Numbered from the stretch's first letter, positions 7,863-17,431 are shown. The stretch: DNA of 64,000 nt from Alteromonas sp047556435 (GCF_047556435.1 NZ_CP180210.1:1922001-1986000); one strand, 5' to 3'. The notes: generated by a model from the letters alone, not told the origin. Program-made: numbers and translations.

Positions 7863-9311
7863 GTGATGGGTAGGATATGGGGCATCGTGTTACTGATGAT
7901 AAGTGGTCTTTGTGCTGCTCAGGAACCTGTATCTGCCGATGCACAGAACCAGCCTGACTCTGAGAGCGCGGCTGGTTCGTCCTCACCACTGACTGAACTG
8001 GGAACGGAATACCAGAACTCCATTGAGCTGCTGCGCAACCGGTTTCGCATCGACTACAAGGTTGATGAAATTACCATGGTGTTTTTCCGCGAGTACGGCT
8101 CTGCACCTGTCGTTCTGGTGCGACCGGACGGATCTAAAATCTTCCAGAGTCAGGTCGAAGGTGACGATATCTTTTGGTATGACGCCGACACGTACGACAT
8201 GATCAGCATCAAAAATCCCGTCCCCGGTCCATGGCAAGCCGTCGGGAGGATCCTGCCTGGCAGCCGTGTAATGGTGTTGTCTGATATTCAGTTACATGCT
8301 GATAAGCTGCCTTCAATCATTTTTTCCGGTGAAATCCTTAAAAGTACAGCGTACCTCTCAAATGACGGTCAACCCATTGACTACAATGAATTCCGCGACG
8401 TCGTCGAGCTAACGATTGAGCTTATTAGTACGAATAATCCCAATTACGACAATTTTGGTGCCAATGACCAGCTCATTGCCACATTTGAGGATAATGGACG
8501 AGGTATGGACGAAGCCCCGCTGGACGGCACATTTACCGGACAGTTTAACCTGTCAGTACCGTCTGGCGAGTGGAAACCTGTTTTCACAGTGACCACGCCG
8601 ATGTTCACCCGTAAACAGGAAAATGCGCCGATCCTGCTTTACCCTAATCCCATTAAACTGGACATTGAACTTGATGGTGGCGGTGATGGATATCATAAGC
8701 TTCTGATTGATGCAGACAGAGAGTTGGTAGACATCGAGTCATTGCTTATAGACGGAAAGATCCGTTTCCCAAATGGTGACATGCAGAACTTTTCTCTGAC
8801 TGAGCCCAACAGTAATATCCGTGAGCATCTTATCGTGGCTTACGAAGAGGGAGTCTTCCGGGTAAAGCTGACTGCGTACGGCACGACCTCTGAGGGCCGT
8901 GACTTTATTCTGGATGTGCCAGAATATACTTTTTTAGCGGAAGCACCTGAGCCTGAAGTGGTTGACCCGATGCTTGAGGAGACGCCGACTTCAGACGAGG
9001 AGCAACCAGCAGTGATGGATACGTCAATGGATCTTGAGTCTGAAATTGGCATCCCAGACAATGCTGCTGAGTCTGAAGCTACCGAGGAGATGGACGACAA
9101 TACGATAATGATGCTAATTGTCGGCGTGAATGGCACGATCGTGGTCATCGGTTTGCTGGTTGTCACAGGTGTGATGGTAAAACGGAAAATGGCGAGAAAA
9201 AGAGCCCTTAAGCCGTCTGAACCCACTGTTTCAGGTGACGCGGCTACTAACGAGCACAAAAGCGGTTCTTGGTTTTCAAAACTGACCGGCATGTTTAAAA
9301 AATCAGGCTAA
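7863..9311 (+). CDS. TIGR03503-family membrane-anchored periplasmic protein
   Basis: About 482 residues with an N-terminal signal peptide (IWGIVLLMISGLCAAQ, probable cleavage after CAA). A long periplasmic region follows (about 20-400), predicted beta-rich, with an acidic stretch EAPEPEVVDPMLEETPTSDE. One membrane helix follows near residues 416-440 (IMMLIVGVNGTIVVIGLLVVTGV), then a basic cytoplasmic tail. This is the pattern of the TIGR03503 family of unknown function in Alteromonadales and Vibrionales; the family name is from memory. The start is either the GTG at 7863 or the adjacent ATG at 7866; GGGAG at 7849-7853 suits both. It lies 18 bases after dnaQ. No enzymatic motif is visible, so function is unknown. 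Confidence 0.72.
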   Translation: MMGRIWGIVLLMISGLCAAQEPVSADAQNQPDSESAAGSSSPLTELGTEYQNSIELLRNRFRIDYKVDEITMVFFREYGSAPVVLVRPDGSKIFQSQVEGDDIFWYDADTYDMISIKNPVPGPWQAVGRILPGSRVMVLSDIQLHADKLPSIIFSGEILKSTAYLSNDGQPIDYNEFRDVVELTIELISTNNPNYDNFGANDQLIATFEDNGRGMDEAPLDGTFTGQFNLSVPSGEWKPVFTVTTPMFTRKQENAPILLYPNPIKLDIELDGGGDGYHKLLIDADRELVDIESLLIDGKIRFPNGDMQNFSLTEPNSNIREHLIVAYEEGVFRVKLTAYGTTSEGRDFILDVPEYTFLAEAPEPEVVDPMLEETPTSDEEQPAVMDTSMDLESEIGIPDNAAESEATEEMDDNTIMMLIVGVNGTIVVIGLLVVTGVMVKRKMARKRALKPSEPTVSGDAATNEHKSGSWFSKLTGMFKKSG

Positions 9312-9671
9312 GATTATTTGTTATTTTTTCAGGTGGTGATGCTGAGTTTTAAGTCAATCTGGACGACTCTATGTGCATTAACGTTTGAACACCGCTAATG
9401 CGAACGAGAAGCATGATTTTTTCTCTCCTGACTGCTACGTCTGTAGCTTAACAACACGTTTGCTGAATACTCGCAGCTATTGTCCGTCCTTCTGACGCTG
9501 CGCCGCCGAATTCGATAAACGTGAAACACCAGTGTGCTGTTAGCAATGCCTTGACCTGAGACTGGAACCGGTCGCTGAATACCTTTCAGACAGCAATTGT
9601 TGGTAAATAAAACATTCTGTTGAATTAACGTGCAAACGGGCCGCAGATGACGATTTTATTAAAAAAAACCA
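9312..9671. other. Non-coding stretch upstream of the tRNA-Asp promoter
   Basis: I see no supported gene here on either strand. A 19-codon ATG frame near 9340 has only a weak ribosome site and no recognisable product. No clear terminator hairpin follows the TIGR03503 gene. Confidence 0.5.
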
Positions 9672-9700
9672 TTGACTCTATTTAGGTGAAACCGTATTAT
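9672..9700 (+). promoter_or_regulatory. Sigma70 promoter of tRNA-Asp with GC-rich discriminator
   Basis: TTGACT (9672-9677), exactly 17 bases, then TATTAT (9695-9700). The bases just after the -10 box are CTGCGCCGC, a GC-rich discriminator typical of stable-RNA promoters repressed by ppGpp/DksA. Growth-rate and stringent control is inferred from this. Confidence 0.8.
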
Positions 9701-9766
9701 CTGCGCCGCAGTGAGGGCAGGGCGATTCAACAATCGCAATTAACTCACTGAAAATATTGAAAAAGT

Positions 9767-9843
9767 GGAGCGGTAGTTCAGTTGGTTAGAATACCGGCCT
9801 GTCACGCCGGGGGTCGCGGGTTCGAGTCCCGTCCGCTCCGCCA
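9767..9843 (+). tRNA. tRNA-Asp (anticodon GUC)
   Basis: A complete 77-base cloverleaf with encoded CCA. Acceptor stem GGAGCGG (9767-9773) pairs with CCGCTCC (9833-9839), discriminator G, CCA at 9841-9843. The anticodon arm is CCGGC-CTGTCAC-GCCGG with GTC at 9801-9803. The T-arm contains GGTTCGAGTCC. It is a single tRNA gene with its own promoter. lolD follows 148 bases downstream, so read-through into lolDE is possible. Confidence 0.98.
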
Positions 9844-9991
9844 CTAACTTGCATGTCCTGTGTGAGTTATCTACCTGAAAAAAACATCAACTATTACTTC
9901 ACAGTATTCGCTTTACTGCGCTTTCGTGTTGGTATTCGCGTGTCTATCAGGATACCATTCTGTCAACGTTACCAAGAGGATCAAAGCAGAC

Positions 9992-10690
9992 ATGGAAGCA
10001 GTGATTGCATGTCAGGGGATTGCAAAGTCCTACCGTGAAGAAAGTACTACTACCAGTGTGTTAACGGACATTTCCTTTACCGTAAACTCCGGCGAACAAG
10101 TCGCCATTCTTGGCAGTTCCGGTTCAGGTAAGAGTACGCTATTACACATCCTGGGTGGGCTGGATACGCCTGATGAAGGAACAGTACTGATAAAAGGTCA
10201 GGCACTTCACACCTTAACTTCAAAGCAGTTGGCTGCACTGAGAAACCGGGATATCGGTTTTATCTACCAGTTTCATCATTTATTGCCAGAGTTTACTGCA
10301 GCCGAAAATGCGGCTATGCCGTTGCTGATTAACGGTACTTCTCATAAACAGGCGTTGGCTGAAGCGACACACCGGCTTAAACAAGTCGGCCTCGGACATC
10401 GCCTGGATCATAAGCCTGCGGCACTATCCGGTGGTGAGCGCCAGCGCGTGGCCATCGCGCGCGCACTGATAAATAACCCCGCAATTGTGCTGGCCGATGA
10501 ACCGACGGGTAACCTTGATCACCGCACCGGGGAACAGGTTTATGCGCTTTTGCGTGAACTCAGTGAAGAGCAGGGAACCAGCTTTATCGTCGTAACACAC
10601 GATCGCTCTCTGGCTGCGCAAATGGATCGTACCCTAACCATTATGGACGGCAAACTTCAGTCACCAGAAACTCAGGCTGCGACCGTATGA
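9992..10690 (+). CDS. lolD: Lipoprotein-releasing system ATP-binding protein LolD
   Basis: A 232-residue ABC ATPase. I chose the ATG at 9992, preceded by AAGAGGA, because the protein then starts like other LolD proteins; an upstream TTG/ATG extension to 9926 is unlikely. Motifs: Walker A GSSGSGKST, Q-loop region IYQFHHLLPEFTAAENAAMPLL (the LolD-type FHHLLPEF is diagnostic), ABC signature LSGGERQRVAIARAL, Walker B VLADEPTG, and the H-loop THD. LolD powers release of outer-membrane lipoproteins from the inner membrane to the carrier LolA. It overlaps lolE by four bases (ATGA), so the two are translationally coupled. No lolC is adjacent; the gene upstream is tRNA-Asp. Confidence 0.95.
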   Translation: MEAVIACQGIAKSYREESTTTSVLTDISFTVNSGEQVAILGSSGSGKSTLLHILGGLDTPDEGTVLIKGQALHTLTSKQLAALRNRDIGFIYQFHHLLPEFTAAENAAMPLLINGTSHKQALAEATHRLKQVGLGHRLDHKPAALSGGERQRVAIARALINNPAIVLADEPTGNLDHRTGEQVYALLRELSEEQGTSFIVVTHDRSLAAQMDRTLTIMDGKLQSPETQAATV

Positions 10691-11922
10691 AGCTGGCGTG
10701 GGAATTGGCAAACCGGTTCCGCCGTGCCAAACAGAAAAATCGTTTTATCTCGTTCATTTCTTTCTCATCTACGCTGGGGATTGGATTGGGGTGCTTTGTA
10801 TTGATTACGTTGCTTAGCGTAATGAACGGTTTCGAGCGCGAGCTTACACATCGTATATTGTCTGTTATCCCGCATGGGGAACTATACGCTACCGAATCTA
10901 CAGGAATTCGCCATTGGGAAGCGCAAGTACACAGGTTGGAGCAGGATCCGCGCGTCAGTCAGGTTGAACCTTACACTAAAATAACCGGGATGTTGCAGTA
11001 TAAAGGCGAGCTAAAAGCGGTGGAGTTAACCGGCCTGGACACCGGCACTGAGAATGATATTGCGTGGCGCTCCAGGGTACCAGAGTCCGACTGGGAACGC
11101 TTTCAGTCCGAACCTGACGGGGTGTTGTTAGGTAAAGGCGTTGCTGAAAAGCTGGGCATTGAAAAAGGGGAGTCGGTTCAGGTGCTGATCCCTACTATGA
11201 CAGCTGACTTATCGTTCAAGGCACCGCGTAGTGAAACACTTACCGTTTCCGGGATCCTGAATATTGGTGGAGAACTGGATAATTATCTTGGCATGATGCA
11301 CCTGAAAAAGGCGTCTCAGGCACTGGAAATCGATTCCGGCGCACTGGGACTTCGATTTACGTTGCATGATCCGTTTTCGGCTTACGGAACCATGCGCGAG
11401 ATTGGTTACAGTTTCCCCCAGTCTGCTTATATGTCTGACTGGACAAGAACACAGGGGCATTTGTACAAAGACATACAATTGGTCAGGACGGTTGTCTATA
11501 TTGCGCTGACACTGGTCATTGCTGTTGCCTGTTTTAATATTGTTTCTACGCTGGTTATGGCGGTGCGGGAAAAGCGCGCAGCTATCGCGATATTAAAAAC
11601 CATGGGGGCACCAGATGCGCTTATTCGTCAGGCGTTTGTATTGCAGGGAATGATTAATGGCGTTATCGGTATTGTATCGGGAACGTTGGCAGCAATTATT
11701 ATTGCGCCAAATTTGTCGGCCATTGTCAGGGTAGTCGAGGATTCACTGGGAATAAGCGTATTGTCCGGTGATATTTACTTTATTGACTTTTTACCTTCTG
11801 AACTGCACGTCCAGGACGTCTTGGTGACTGTCGTTGTTGCATTTATCCTGTGCGTGCTGGCAACGCTTTACCCAGCGCATAAAGCGGTAAAAGTCGAGCC
11901 TGCAACCGCATTAAATGGTTAG
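10687..11922 (+). CDS. lolE: Lipoprotein-releasing ABC permease LolE (could act as LolF-type)
   Basis: A 411-residue permease of the LolC/E (MacB-like FtsX) family. The first membrane helix is at about 22-45 and three more lie in the C-terminal third. The periplasmic domain lies between. LolE rather than LolC is indicated by VIPHGELYA after the first helix, ACFNIVSTLVMAVREKRAAIAILKTMGA, and the DIYFIDFLPSEL stretch that is nearly identical to E. coli LolE. It extracts mature lipoproteins with LolD energy. The start ATG overlaps the lolD stop. Because no lolC is adjacent, LolE may pair with a LolC encoded elsewhere or work as a homodimer; this cannot be decided here. Confidence 0.93.
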   Translation: MKLAWELANRFRRAKQKNRFISFISFSSTLGIGLGCFVLITLLSVMNGFERELTHRILSVIPHGELYATESTGIRHWEAQVHRLEQDPRVSQVEPYTKITGMLQYKGELKAVELTGLDTGTENDIAWRSRVPESDWERFQSEPDGVLLGKGVAEKLGIEKGESVQVLIPTMTADLSFKAPRSETLTVSGILNIGGELDNYLGMMHLKKASQALEIDSGALGLRFTLHDPFSAYGTMREIGYSFPQSAYMSDWTRTQGHLYKDIQLVRTVVYIALTLVIAVACFNIVSTLVMAVREKRAAIAILKTMGAPDALIRQAFVLQGMINGVIGIVSGTLAAIIIAPNLSAIVRVVEDSLGISVLSGDIYFIDFLPSELHVQDVLVTVVVAFILCVLATLYPAHKAVKVEPATALNG

Positions 11923-11950
11923 TTGCTATCCGAGATTGCGTACATAATCA

Positions 11951-11984
11951 AAAAAAATAGCCCGTCGACGCGGGCTATTTTTTG
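11951..11984. terminator. Bidirectional terminator between lolE and the symporter gene
   Basis: Stem AAATAGCCCG/CGGGCTATTT around loop TCGACG, with A-run on the left and T-run on the right. It therefore works for lolE (+) and for the convergent symporter gene (-). Confidence 0.88.
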
Positions 11985-12000
11985 TTACGCTGTTGTTCTG

Positions 12001-13347
12001 CTAACTGTTTTTGTCAAAATGCTGGAGGTCGATATTTTCTTCCTTCTCGCCAGCATCTTCGTCGTAATAGACAGCCTCATCCAGATCATTTTCACTTTTT
12101 GCTACGACGCAGGAGACCATACAGTCGCCCGTGATGTTCACGGCGGTACGTGTCATATCCAGCAGACGATCCACACCGATAATCAGGGCAATACCTTCTA
12201 CCGGCAGATTTACCTGCTGCAGCACCATGGCCAGCATAATCAACCCAACGCCAGGTACACCAGCCGTGCCAACTGAGGCCAGGGTAGCGGTTAAGACCAC
12301 CATCATGTAATCCCCCAATGTCAGGTCAACGGCGTAAACCTGCGCGATAAACACGGTTGCAACGCCTTGCATAATCGCCGTGCCATCCATGTTGATGGTA
12401 GCGCCAAGTGGCAGCGTGAATGATGATACTGAATTACCAACACCCAGTTTGTTGCGCGCGGTTTCCATGGTTACCGGCAGCGTCGCACTGCTGGATGAGG
12501 TACTGAATGCGAAAAGTGCGGCGTCGCGCATCTTCTTAAACAGCACCAGCGGATTCAGGCCGGTCAGCACTTTCAGCAGAACTGAGTATGTGACCAGACC
12601 GTGTATCGCCAGTACCGCAAGCACCAGCACAAAATATTTTGCCAGGCTGAATATGGTGTCCACGCCAATGGTGGCGAAAAGCTTCGCCATCAGCACAAAC
12701 ACACCGTACGGGGCAAGGTTCATGATGATGGTAACCAGACGCATAATTACGGTATTAACGTCCTCAAAGAACGCGCCTATACGTTTACCTGCTTCGCCAG
12801 TCATTGCCATAGCGATACCAAACAGTACCGCGAAGACGATAATTTGAAGCATGTTGCCTTCTGCCATCGAGTTGATGGGGTTGGTAGGAAACATATTCAC
12901 GAATACTTCAGACAGACTGGGCGGGGTTGTCGCTACGTATTCATTTTCAGTACTTAAGTTAAGGTTTTCACCGGGTGAAAATAACAATCCTAAGCTGATG
13001 GCCAGTGTTACGGCAATACCGGTTGTGACAATATACAGGCCAACTGACTTTGCGCCCAAACGCCCGAGTTTACTGGGTTCAGTAAGGCTGCTGGTGCCAC
13101 AGATAAGTGAGACGAAAACGAGTGGTACCACCAACATTTTCAGGCTGGCGATAAATATTTGCCCTAATGTAGAAAATATACCTTCTACCAGAATGCCATA
13201 CGTGGAAAACTCGAAACCAAATATCGAAAAGCGCAAATCTCCGCTATCATCAAATGAGAATTGAAGCAGGGCGCCGATAATGATTCCGGCAACCATGCCG
13301 ATAAAAATTCTGGTGGTTAAACTATATTTATGTGCAGTTTGAGACAT
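12001..13347 (-). CDS. Dicarboxylate/amino acid:cation symporter (DAACS family)
   Basis: A 448-residue polytopic membrane protein of the GltP/DctA/EAAT fold. The hallmark motifs are the serine-rich hairpin-1 tip STSSSSATLP, the TM7 motif NMDGTA, and the TM8 motif DRLLDMTRTAVNITGD, whose Asp and Arg govern substrate and cation binding. Eight transmembrane helices plus two re-entrant loops are expected. The C-terminal tail is acidic (YYDEDAGEKEENIDL). The family imports glutamate, aspartate or C4-dicarboxylates with Na+ or H+. The Arg in DMTRT suggests acidic substrates, but the exact one cannot be named. It is monocistronic, transcribed towards the terminator it shares with lolE. Confidence 0.92.
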   Translation of the reverse strand: MSQTAHKYSLTTRIFIGMVAGIIIGALLQFSFDDSGDLRFSIFGFEFSTYGILVEGIFSTLGQIFIASLKMLVVPLVFVSLICGTSSLTEPSKLGRLGAKSVGLYIVTTGIAVTLAISLGLLFSPGENLNLSTENEYVATTPPSLSEVFVNMFPTNPINSMAEGNMLQIIVFAVLFGIAMAMTGEAGKRIGAFFEDVNTVIMRLVTIIMNLAPYGVFVLMAKLFATIGVDTIFSLAKYFVLVLAVLAIHGLVTYSVLLKVLTGLNPLVLFKKMRDAALFAFSTSSSSATLPVTMETARNKLGVGNSVSSFTLPLGATINMDGTAIMQGVATVFIAQVYAVDLTLGDYMMVVLTATLASVGTAGVPGVGLIMLAMVLQQVNLPVEGIALIIGVDRLLDMTRTAVNITGDCMVSCVVAKSENDLDEAVYYDEDAGEKEENIDLQHFDKNS

Positions 13348-13465
13348 GTATGTTCCCTGAGCATATTTTATTATTCTGAATTGCTCCGATAGTGTGCCAG
13401 ATTCTTGTTATTTTTAAACGTGAAAACGGCCCAATTGTCATTAAAAGAGGTCCAGGAAGACAACT

Positions 13466-15742
13466 ATGCGTGCATTATTGAAGTCGCTGACGTTACTCAG
13501 CACAATGATTTTACTTGTTGCCTGTGGTGGAGGCGGCTCTGTTTCCAGAGACGACAACGGCGGCAACCCAGGCAATGGCGGTGGTACACCGGATCCAACA
13601 ATCAGTATCAGCATGGATGTGCAGGACAGCGAAGGAAACACTGACCGAGACCTGACCATTGATAATCCGCTGACTGTCGTTGCGACGGTTTCGGACTCTA
13701 ATGGTGATGCTGTTACCGATACGCTGGTAACGTTTAGCCTGAGTAACAGCGAGCTGGCTGTTTTCTCTAATGACACAGGCACTGCACGAACCGACGATAA
13801 TGGTGTCGCAAGCATTAACATGACTGTGGGCGCGCTGGCAGGAGATGGACAGATCACAGCGACAATTGCATCTGGTGAAGAAGGAACCACTACGTTTTCT
13901 TCCTCCGGTAGTGGCGGTGGCAGTATCCAGCCAGCCACGTTACAGCTTTTTGCCAGCACCGTGCAGTTGCCCTCCAGCGGCTCTGACGATGTCGAGTTAA
14001 TTGCGCTTGTGAAAAATGAGCAAAGCGTGCTGATGGAAGGCGTCGATGTCAGTTTCTCGGTAAGTAATTCGGCTGACGTTGAGCTTCAGCTTACCCAGCC
14101 TACTACTGCCGCCGACGGCACGGCGCGCGCCCTGTTATCTACACAAAATAACGCTACTAACCGCACTGTAACGGTTACTGCACAAACCGGTACGTTGGTG
14201 CAAACGGTCGATGTAGAGATTTTTGGTACAGAGGTGACGATTAACGGCACCAGTTCAATCATTCTCAATGATTCCGTAGACCTTACACTTCGTGTTCAGG
14301 ACTCAGACGGTGTAGCGATTCCAAATCAAGCTGTGGCTATCTCTGCTGAAAGCGGAACGCTGAGTTCAGATTCAGTCGTTACCGGCACGGATGGTCAGGC
14401 TACAGTGTCATATACGGGTACAGCATCAGGTGAAGATGTAGTGACCGCGTCTGCACTAAACGCCACAACAACGTTTACTATTAATGTTCAGGAAGATGAG
14501 TTCTTTTTTACATCTCTTCCTGATTCAGAGGTGCCACTTAACACTGAGCAATCCATTACTGTGAGCTGGAGTAAAGACGGGGGGCCGTTTGCTGGCGGAG
14601 ACGTCTCATTCACTGCATCAAGAGGCATGATTGTGAGTGGACAAACTGCAGTGACAGATGAGGATGGTCAGGCTAGTTTCGTTATAAGTTCAAGTAATGC
14701 AGGTAAGTCTTCAATCACAGCCACGGGCATAGATTCTGATGGTAATGAAGTCAGTGCGCGGGCAGAAATTGAATTTATTGCAACGGTACCCGCGACAATT
14801 CAGGCGGATGCGACACCAGACCTGATTGGTCCTGACGGCCAGACCAGCACCATTACAGCCATTGTGCGCGATGCTGAAGGGAACTTGGTTAAAGGCGCGG
14901 TAGTGTCGTTCAATGTCGATGATACCAGCACCGGTTCTATTGCACCCTCGCAGTCAACAACAGACAGCAATGGTGTTGCCTCGACAGTGTTTACTTCTGG
15001 CTCAGTGACCAGTGCCGATGCAGTAGTCATCACCGCTGAAATCAACGGTAACTCTACTGTGAGCGATACAGTCACACTGACCGTTGGTAACCGAGCATTC
15101 GACGTGTCAATTGGTACGGGCAACGTGGTACAAAAACCAGACAACGCGACTTATCTGAAAGAGTTTGCAGTATTTGTTACTGATGCCGTTGGTCAGCCTG
15201 TAGAGGGCGTAACGTTAACAGCGTCTACAACTCCGACCAAATACGCAAACAATGGCGTTTACAGAAAAGGATACTGGATATGGAACGGCAGTGCATGGAT
15301 AGTGACTTCAGATACAATTACCGCAATCTGTGCTAACGAAGATATCGATGCCGATGGTATCTTAGATCTTGGCGCAGACCAGACAAATCGCGATGGGCGC
15401 CTGGATATGGATGATGATTCCAACGGCAACGGTGTCCTTGAGCCAGGTGAAGATCTCAATGATGATGGGTTCCTTACGCCAGGTATTGTCGGCTCTATTT
15501 CATTCGCAAACGGCAACGCGACGGATGAGAATGGGCAGGCGATTCTGGAGCTTCGCTACCCCCGGGCCTATGCGCCTTGGTACGATACGGAGATTACGGT
15601 ATTTGCTCAGTCAACTGGCAGTGAAGCCAGTGCAAGTATGGTGTTTACACTTACTGCCGCAGCGGAAGATCTGGACTCTGAACCTGACGAGCCACCACCA
15701 AGCCCTTTTGGCACAGGTACTTCCTGTTTAGATATCCATTAA
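13466..15742 (+). CDS. Large lipoprotein with tandem Ig-like (Big_1/invasin-type) domains
   Basis: A 758-residue protein beginning with a lipoprotein signal (LSTMILLVACGGGGS; the Cys is the lipidation site) and a Gly/Asn-rich linker. About five or six beta-sandwich repeats follow, each with the Big_1 pattern of DSDG..V...V.F......TLS........TD.DGQA.VS: for example near residues 45-150, 160-260, 265-345, 355-450, 455-550 and 555-745. The last segment contains an acidic Asp/Asn-rich insert (NEDIDADGILDLGAD, then DDDSNGNGVLEPGED) like EF-hand or dockerin-type calcium loops. Composition is Thr/Ser/Asp-rich with few Lys, as in surface adhesins. Role is unknown; adhesion or cell-surface structure is inference. 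It has its own terminator. Confidence 0.82.
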   Translation: MRALLKSLTLLSTMILLVACGGGGSVSRDDNGGNPGNGGGTPDPTISISMDVQDSEGNTDRDLTIDNPLTVVATVSDSNGDAVTDTLVTFSLSNSELAVFSNDTGTARTDDNGVASINMTVGALAGDGQITATIASGEEGTTTFSSSGSGGGSIQPATLQLFASTVQLPSSGSDDVELIALVKNEQSVLMEGVDVSFSVSNSADVELQLTQPTTAADGTARALLSTQNNATNRTVTVTAQTGTLVQTVDVEIFGTEVTINGTSSIILNDSVDLTLRVQDSDGVAIPNQAVAISAESGTLSSDSVVTGTDGQATVSYTGTASGEDVVTASALNATTTFTINVQEDEFFFTSLPDSEVPLNTEQSITVSWSKDGGPFAGGDVSFTASRGMIVSGQTAVTDEDGQASFVISSSNAGKSSITATGIDSDGNEVSARAEIEFIATVPATIQADATPDLIGPDGQTSTITAIVRDAEGNLVKGAVVSFNVDDTSTGSIAPSQSTTDSNGVASTVFTSGSVTSADAVVITAEINGNSTVSDTVTLTVGNRAFDVSIGTGNVVQKPDNATYLKEFAVFVTDAVGQPVEGVTLTASTTPTKYANNGVYRKGYWIWNGSAWIVTSDTITAICANEDIDADGILDLGADQTNRDGRLDMDDDSNGNGVLEPGEDLNDDGFLTPGIVGSISFANGNATDENGQAILELRYPRAYAPWYDTEITVFAQSTGSEASASMVFTLTAAAEDLDSEPDEPPPSPFGTGTSCLDIH

Positions 15743-15747
15743 TACAC

Positions 15748-15772
15748 AAGCCCGGTCCGCCGGGCTTTTTTA
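15748..15772 (+). terminator. Terminator of the Ig-like lipoprotein gene
   Basis: Stem AAGCCCGG/CCGGGCTT (15748-15755 with 15760-15767), tetraloop TCCG, followed by a T-run. It starts six bases after the stop codon. Confidence 0.9.
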
Positions 15773-16044
15773 CGGTCGGCAGTAAATGCTGCTGGCAAAC
15801 ACGAGAATAGCTGTTTGCAGAAACGCCTGATGCTATTCGTCCAGTGTCCTTTTATAGTGATGTCAGTCAGAAGATATCAGGTTGGCTCAAAGTGTGTCTG
15901 AAAGAAAGAGCATGACAGACGCTAAGCTATTTTATTCGTAAGTAAGGGTAGTGCTCGTTGTAATCGCAGAATGCCCTGGGAGAGCCTGACAGACACCACA
16001 GTGGCGAATTTCATAGCATTGTTCTGTAACTGACTTTTAAACAC
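15773..16044. other. Non-coding stretch between two terminators
   Basis: Apart from the terminators at each end, no gene, tRNA or clear repeat is visible in this region between the lipoprotein gene and astB. Confidence 0.5.
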
Positions 16045-16072
16045 AAAAAAGCCCGGTTGCTTCCGGGCTTTC
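16045..16072 (-). terminator. Terminator of astB
   Basis: Stem AAAGCCCGG/CCGGGCTTT (16048-16056 with 16063-16071), loop TTGCTT. On the minus strand it is followed by a run of T, which suits astB. Confidence 0.88.
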
Positions 16073-16090
16073 TAAGATGATTGAAATAAC

Positions 16091-17431
16091 TCAATCTTGC
16101 TGGAACGGATAGACCGAACCCAGTTTCAGAATTTGCGTCAGCTCATCAAGTGCTGTGCGCGATTCGGTCACAAGCTGCGGGTCGCGCAGGTCGTTCTCTG
16201 TCAGTTCATCACGATAATGCTTATCTACCCAGGTATTCAGGCGCGCGAATTGTTGATCGTTGATCAGCGTATTTGGATTCACGGCGTCAAGTTCCTGCTC
16301 AGTCAGCGCAACGCGTAACCGCAGGCACGCTGGTCCACCGCCATTTCGCATGCTCTGTTTTACATCAAAGTAATTGACGGATTTGATTGGCGTTCCCATA
16401 GTCACAAGGTTGTCCAGGTAGCGACTAACTGCGTCATTCTCCTGACACTCGGTTGGTGCAATGATTGTCTTATCGCCAGAGGGAAGCGTGATAATCTGTG
16501 TATTGAACAGATAGGTTTTCACAGCATCCAGAACAGAAACATCGTCAGTTTTCACTTCGATAAAATGTAGTGGATGGTCACCGAACTTGCGACGAATTTC
16601 GTCAAGCTTTGTCTGGGTATCGTAAAATGCCTGTTCATGGTAAAACAGCACATTCTGGTTACCTACCGCAATCACATCGTTGTGAAATACACCCTGGTCA
16701 ATCACATCCGGATTTTGCTGAATGTAAACCACTTGCTCATCACTTAATCCATGCAAGCGTGCAATAGCCTGACTGGCCTCCAGCGTCTGACGGGCAGGGA
16801 ACTTCTTAGGGGCCGGCTTACTGGCGTCAAATGCATGTCTACCATAAACAAATAATTCCAGACCGGCATGACCATAGTCGGTACACAAACGGGTATGGTT
16901 TGCTGCACCTTCGTCACCGAAATGTTCATTGTCCGGCAGGTGAGTGTGGTGGGCAAAGTACTTGTCATTAGCAAAAGTGGCTTTCAGGATGCGGCCCGTC
17001 ACCTCAGGTTCCAGAGAGCGATGAAACTTATTAGTCAGATTTGCAGGCGTGAAGTGAACGCGGCCATCTGCAGTGTCTGCGCCTGGCGAGACTGTCGCCG
17101 CATTGGCCGTCCACATGCTTGATGCTGAACAACATGCCAGGAATACTTCGCGGGCTTGTTTGGCAGCATTTTCCAGTACAGTAGCATCCGAACCGGTGAA
17201 ACCGAGACGGCGAAGTGTGGCAATGTCCGGGCGCTCCTGTGGTGCAAGAATACCCTGCATCATACCCATGTCCGCCAAGGCTTTCATTTTACCCAGGCCC
17301 TGCTTTGCAGCCTGTTTTGGGCTACTTACCGCGTTGGCGTTACTCAACGAGGCGACATTACCAAATGACAAACCCGCGTAATTATGGGTAGGTCCTACCA
17401 GGCCATCAAAGTTCACTTCGAATTGCTTCAT
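16091..17431 (-). CDS. astB: N-succinylarginine dihydrolase AstB
   Basis: A 446-residue protein, matching the usual length (E. coli 447). I start it at MKQFEVNFDGLVGPTHNYAG (ATG at 17431, with GAGGGAAAGT just before it); the 13-residue upstream extension is unlikely. Family features are VGPTHNYAGLSFGN, the NEHFGDEGAANHTR segment with active-site Glu and His, and the catalytic Cys in GGGPACLRLRV. AstB hydrolyses N2-succinylarginine to N2-succinylornithine, CO2 and two NH3 in the arginine succinyltransferase pathway. No other ast gene is in this window; the gene stands alone between its terminator and a 360-base gap before the divergent topA. Confidence 0.96.
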   Translation of the reverse strand: MKQFEVNFDGLVGPTHNYAGLSFGNVASLSNANAVSSPKQAAKQGLGKMKALADMGMMQGILAPQERPDIATLRRLGFTGSDATVLENAAKQAREVFLACCSASSMWTANAATVSPGADTADGRVHFTPANLTNKFHRSLEPEVTGRILKATFANDKYFAHHTHLPDNEHFGDEGAANHTRLCTDYGHAGLELFVYGRHAFDASKPAPKKFPARQTLEASQAIARLHGLSDEQVVYIQQNPDVIDQGVFHNDVIAVGNQNVLFYHEQAFYDTQTKLDEIRRKFGDHPLHFIEVKTDDVSVLDAVKTYLFNTQIITLPSGDKTIIAPTECQENDAVSRYLDNLVTMGTPIKSVNYFDVKQSMRNGGGPACLRLRVALTEQELDAVNPNTLINDQQFARLNTWVDKHYRDELTENDLRDPQLVTESRTALDELTQILKLGSVYPFQQD

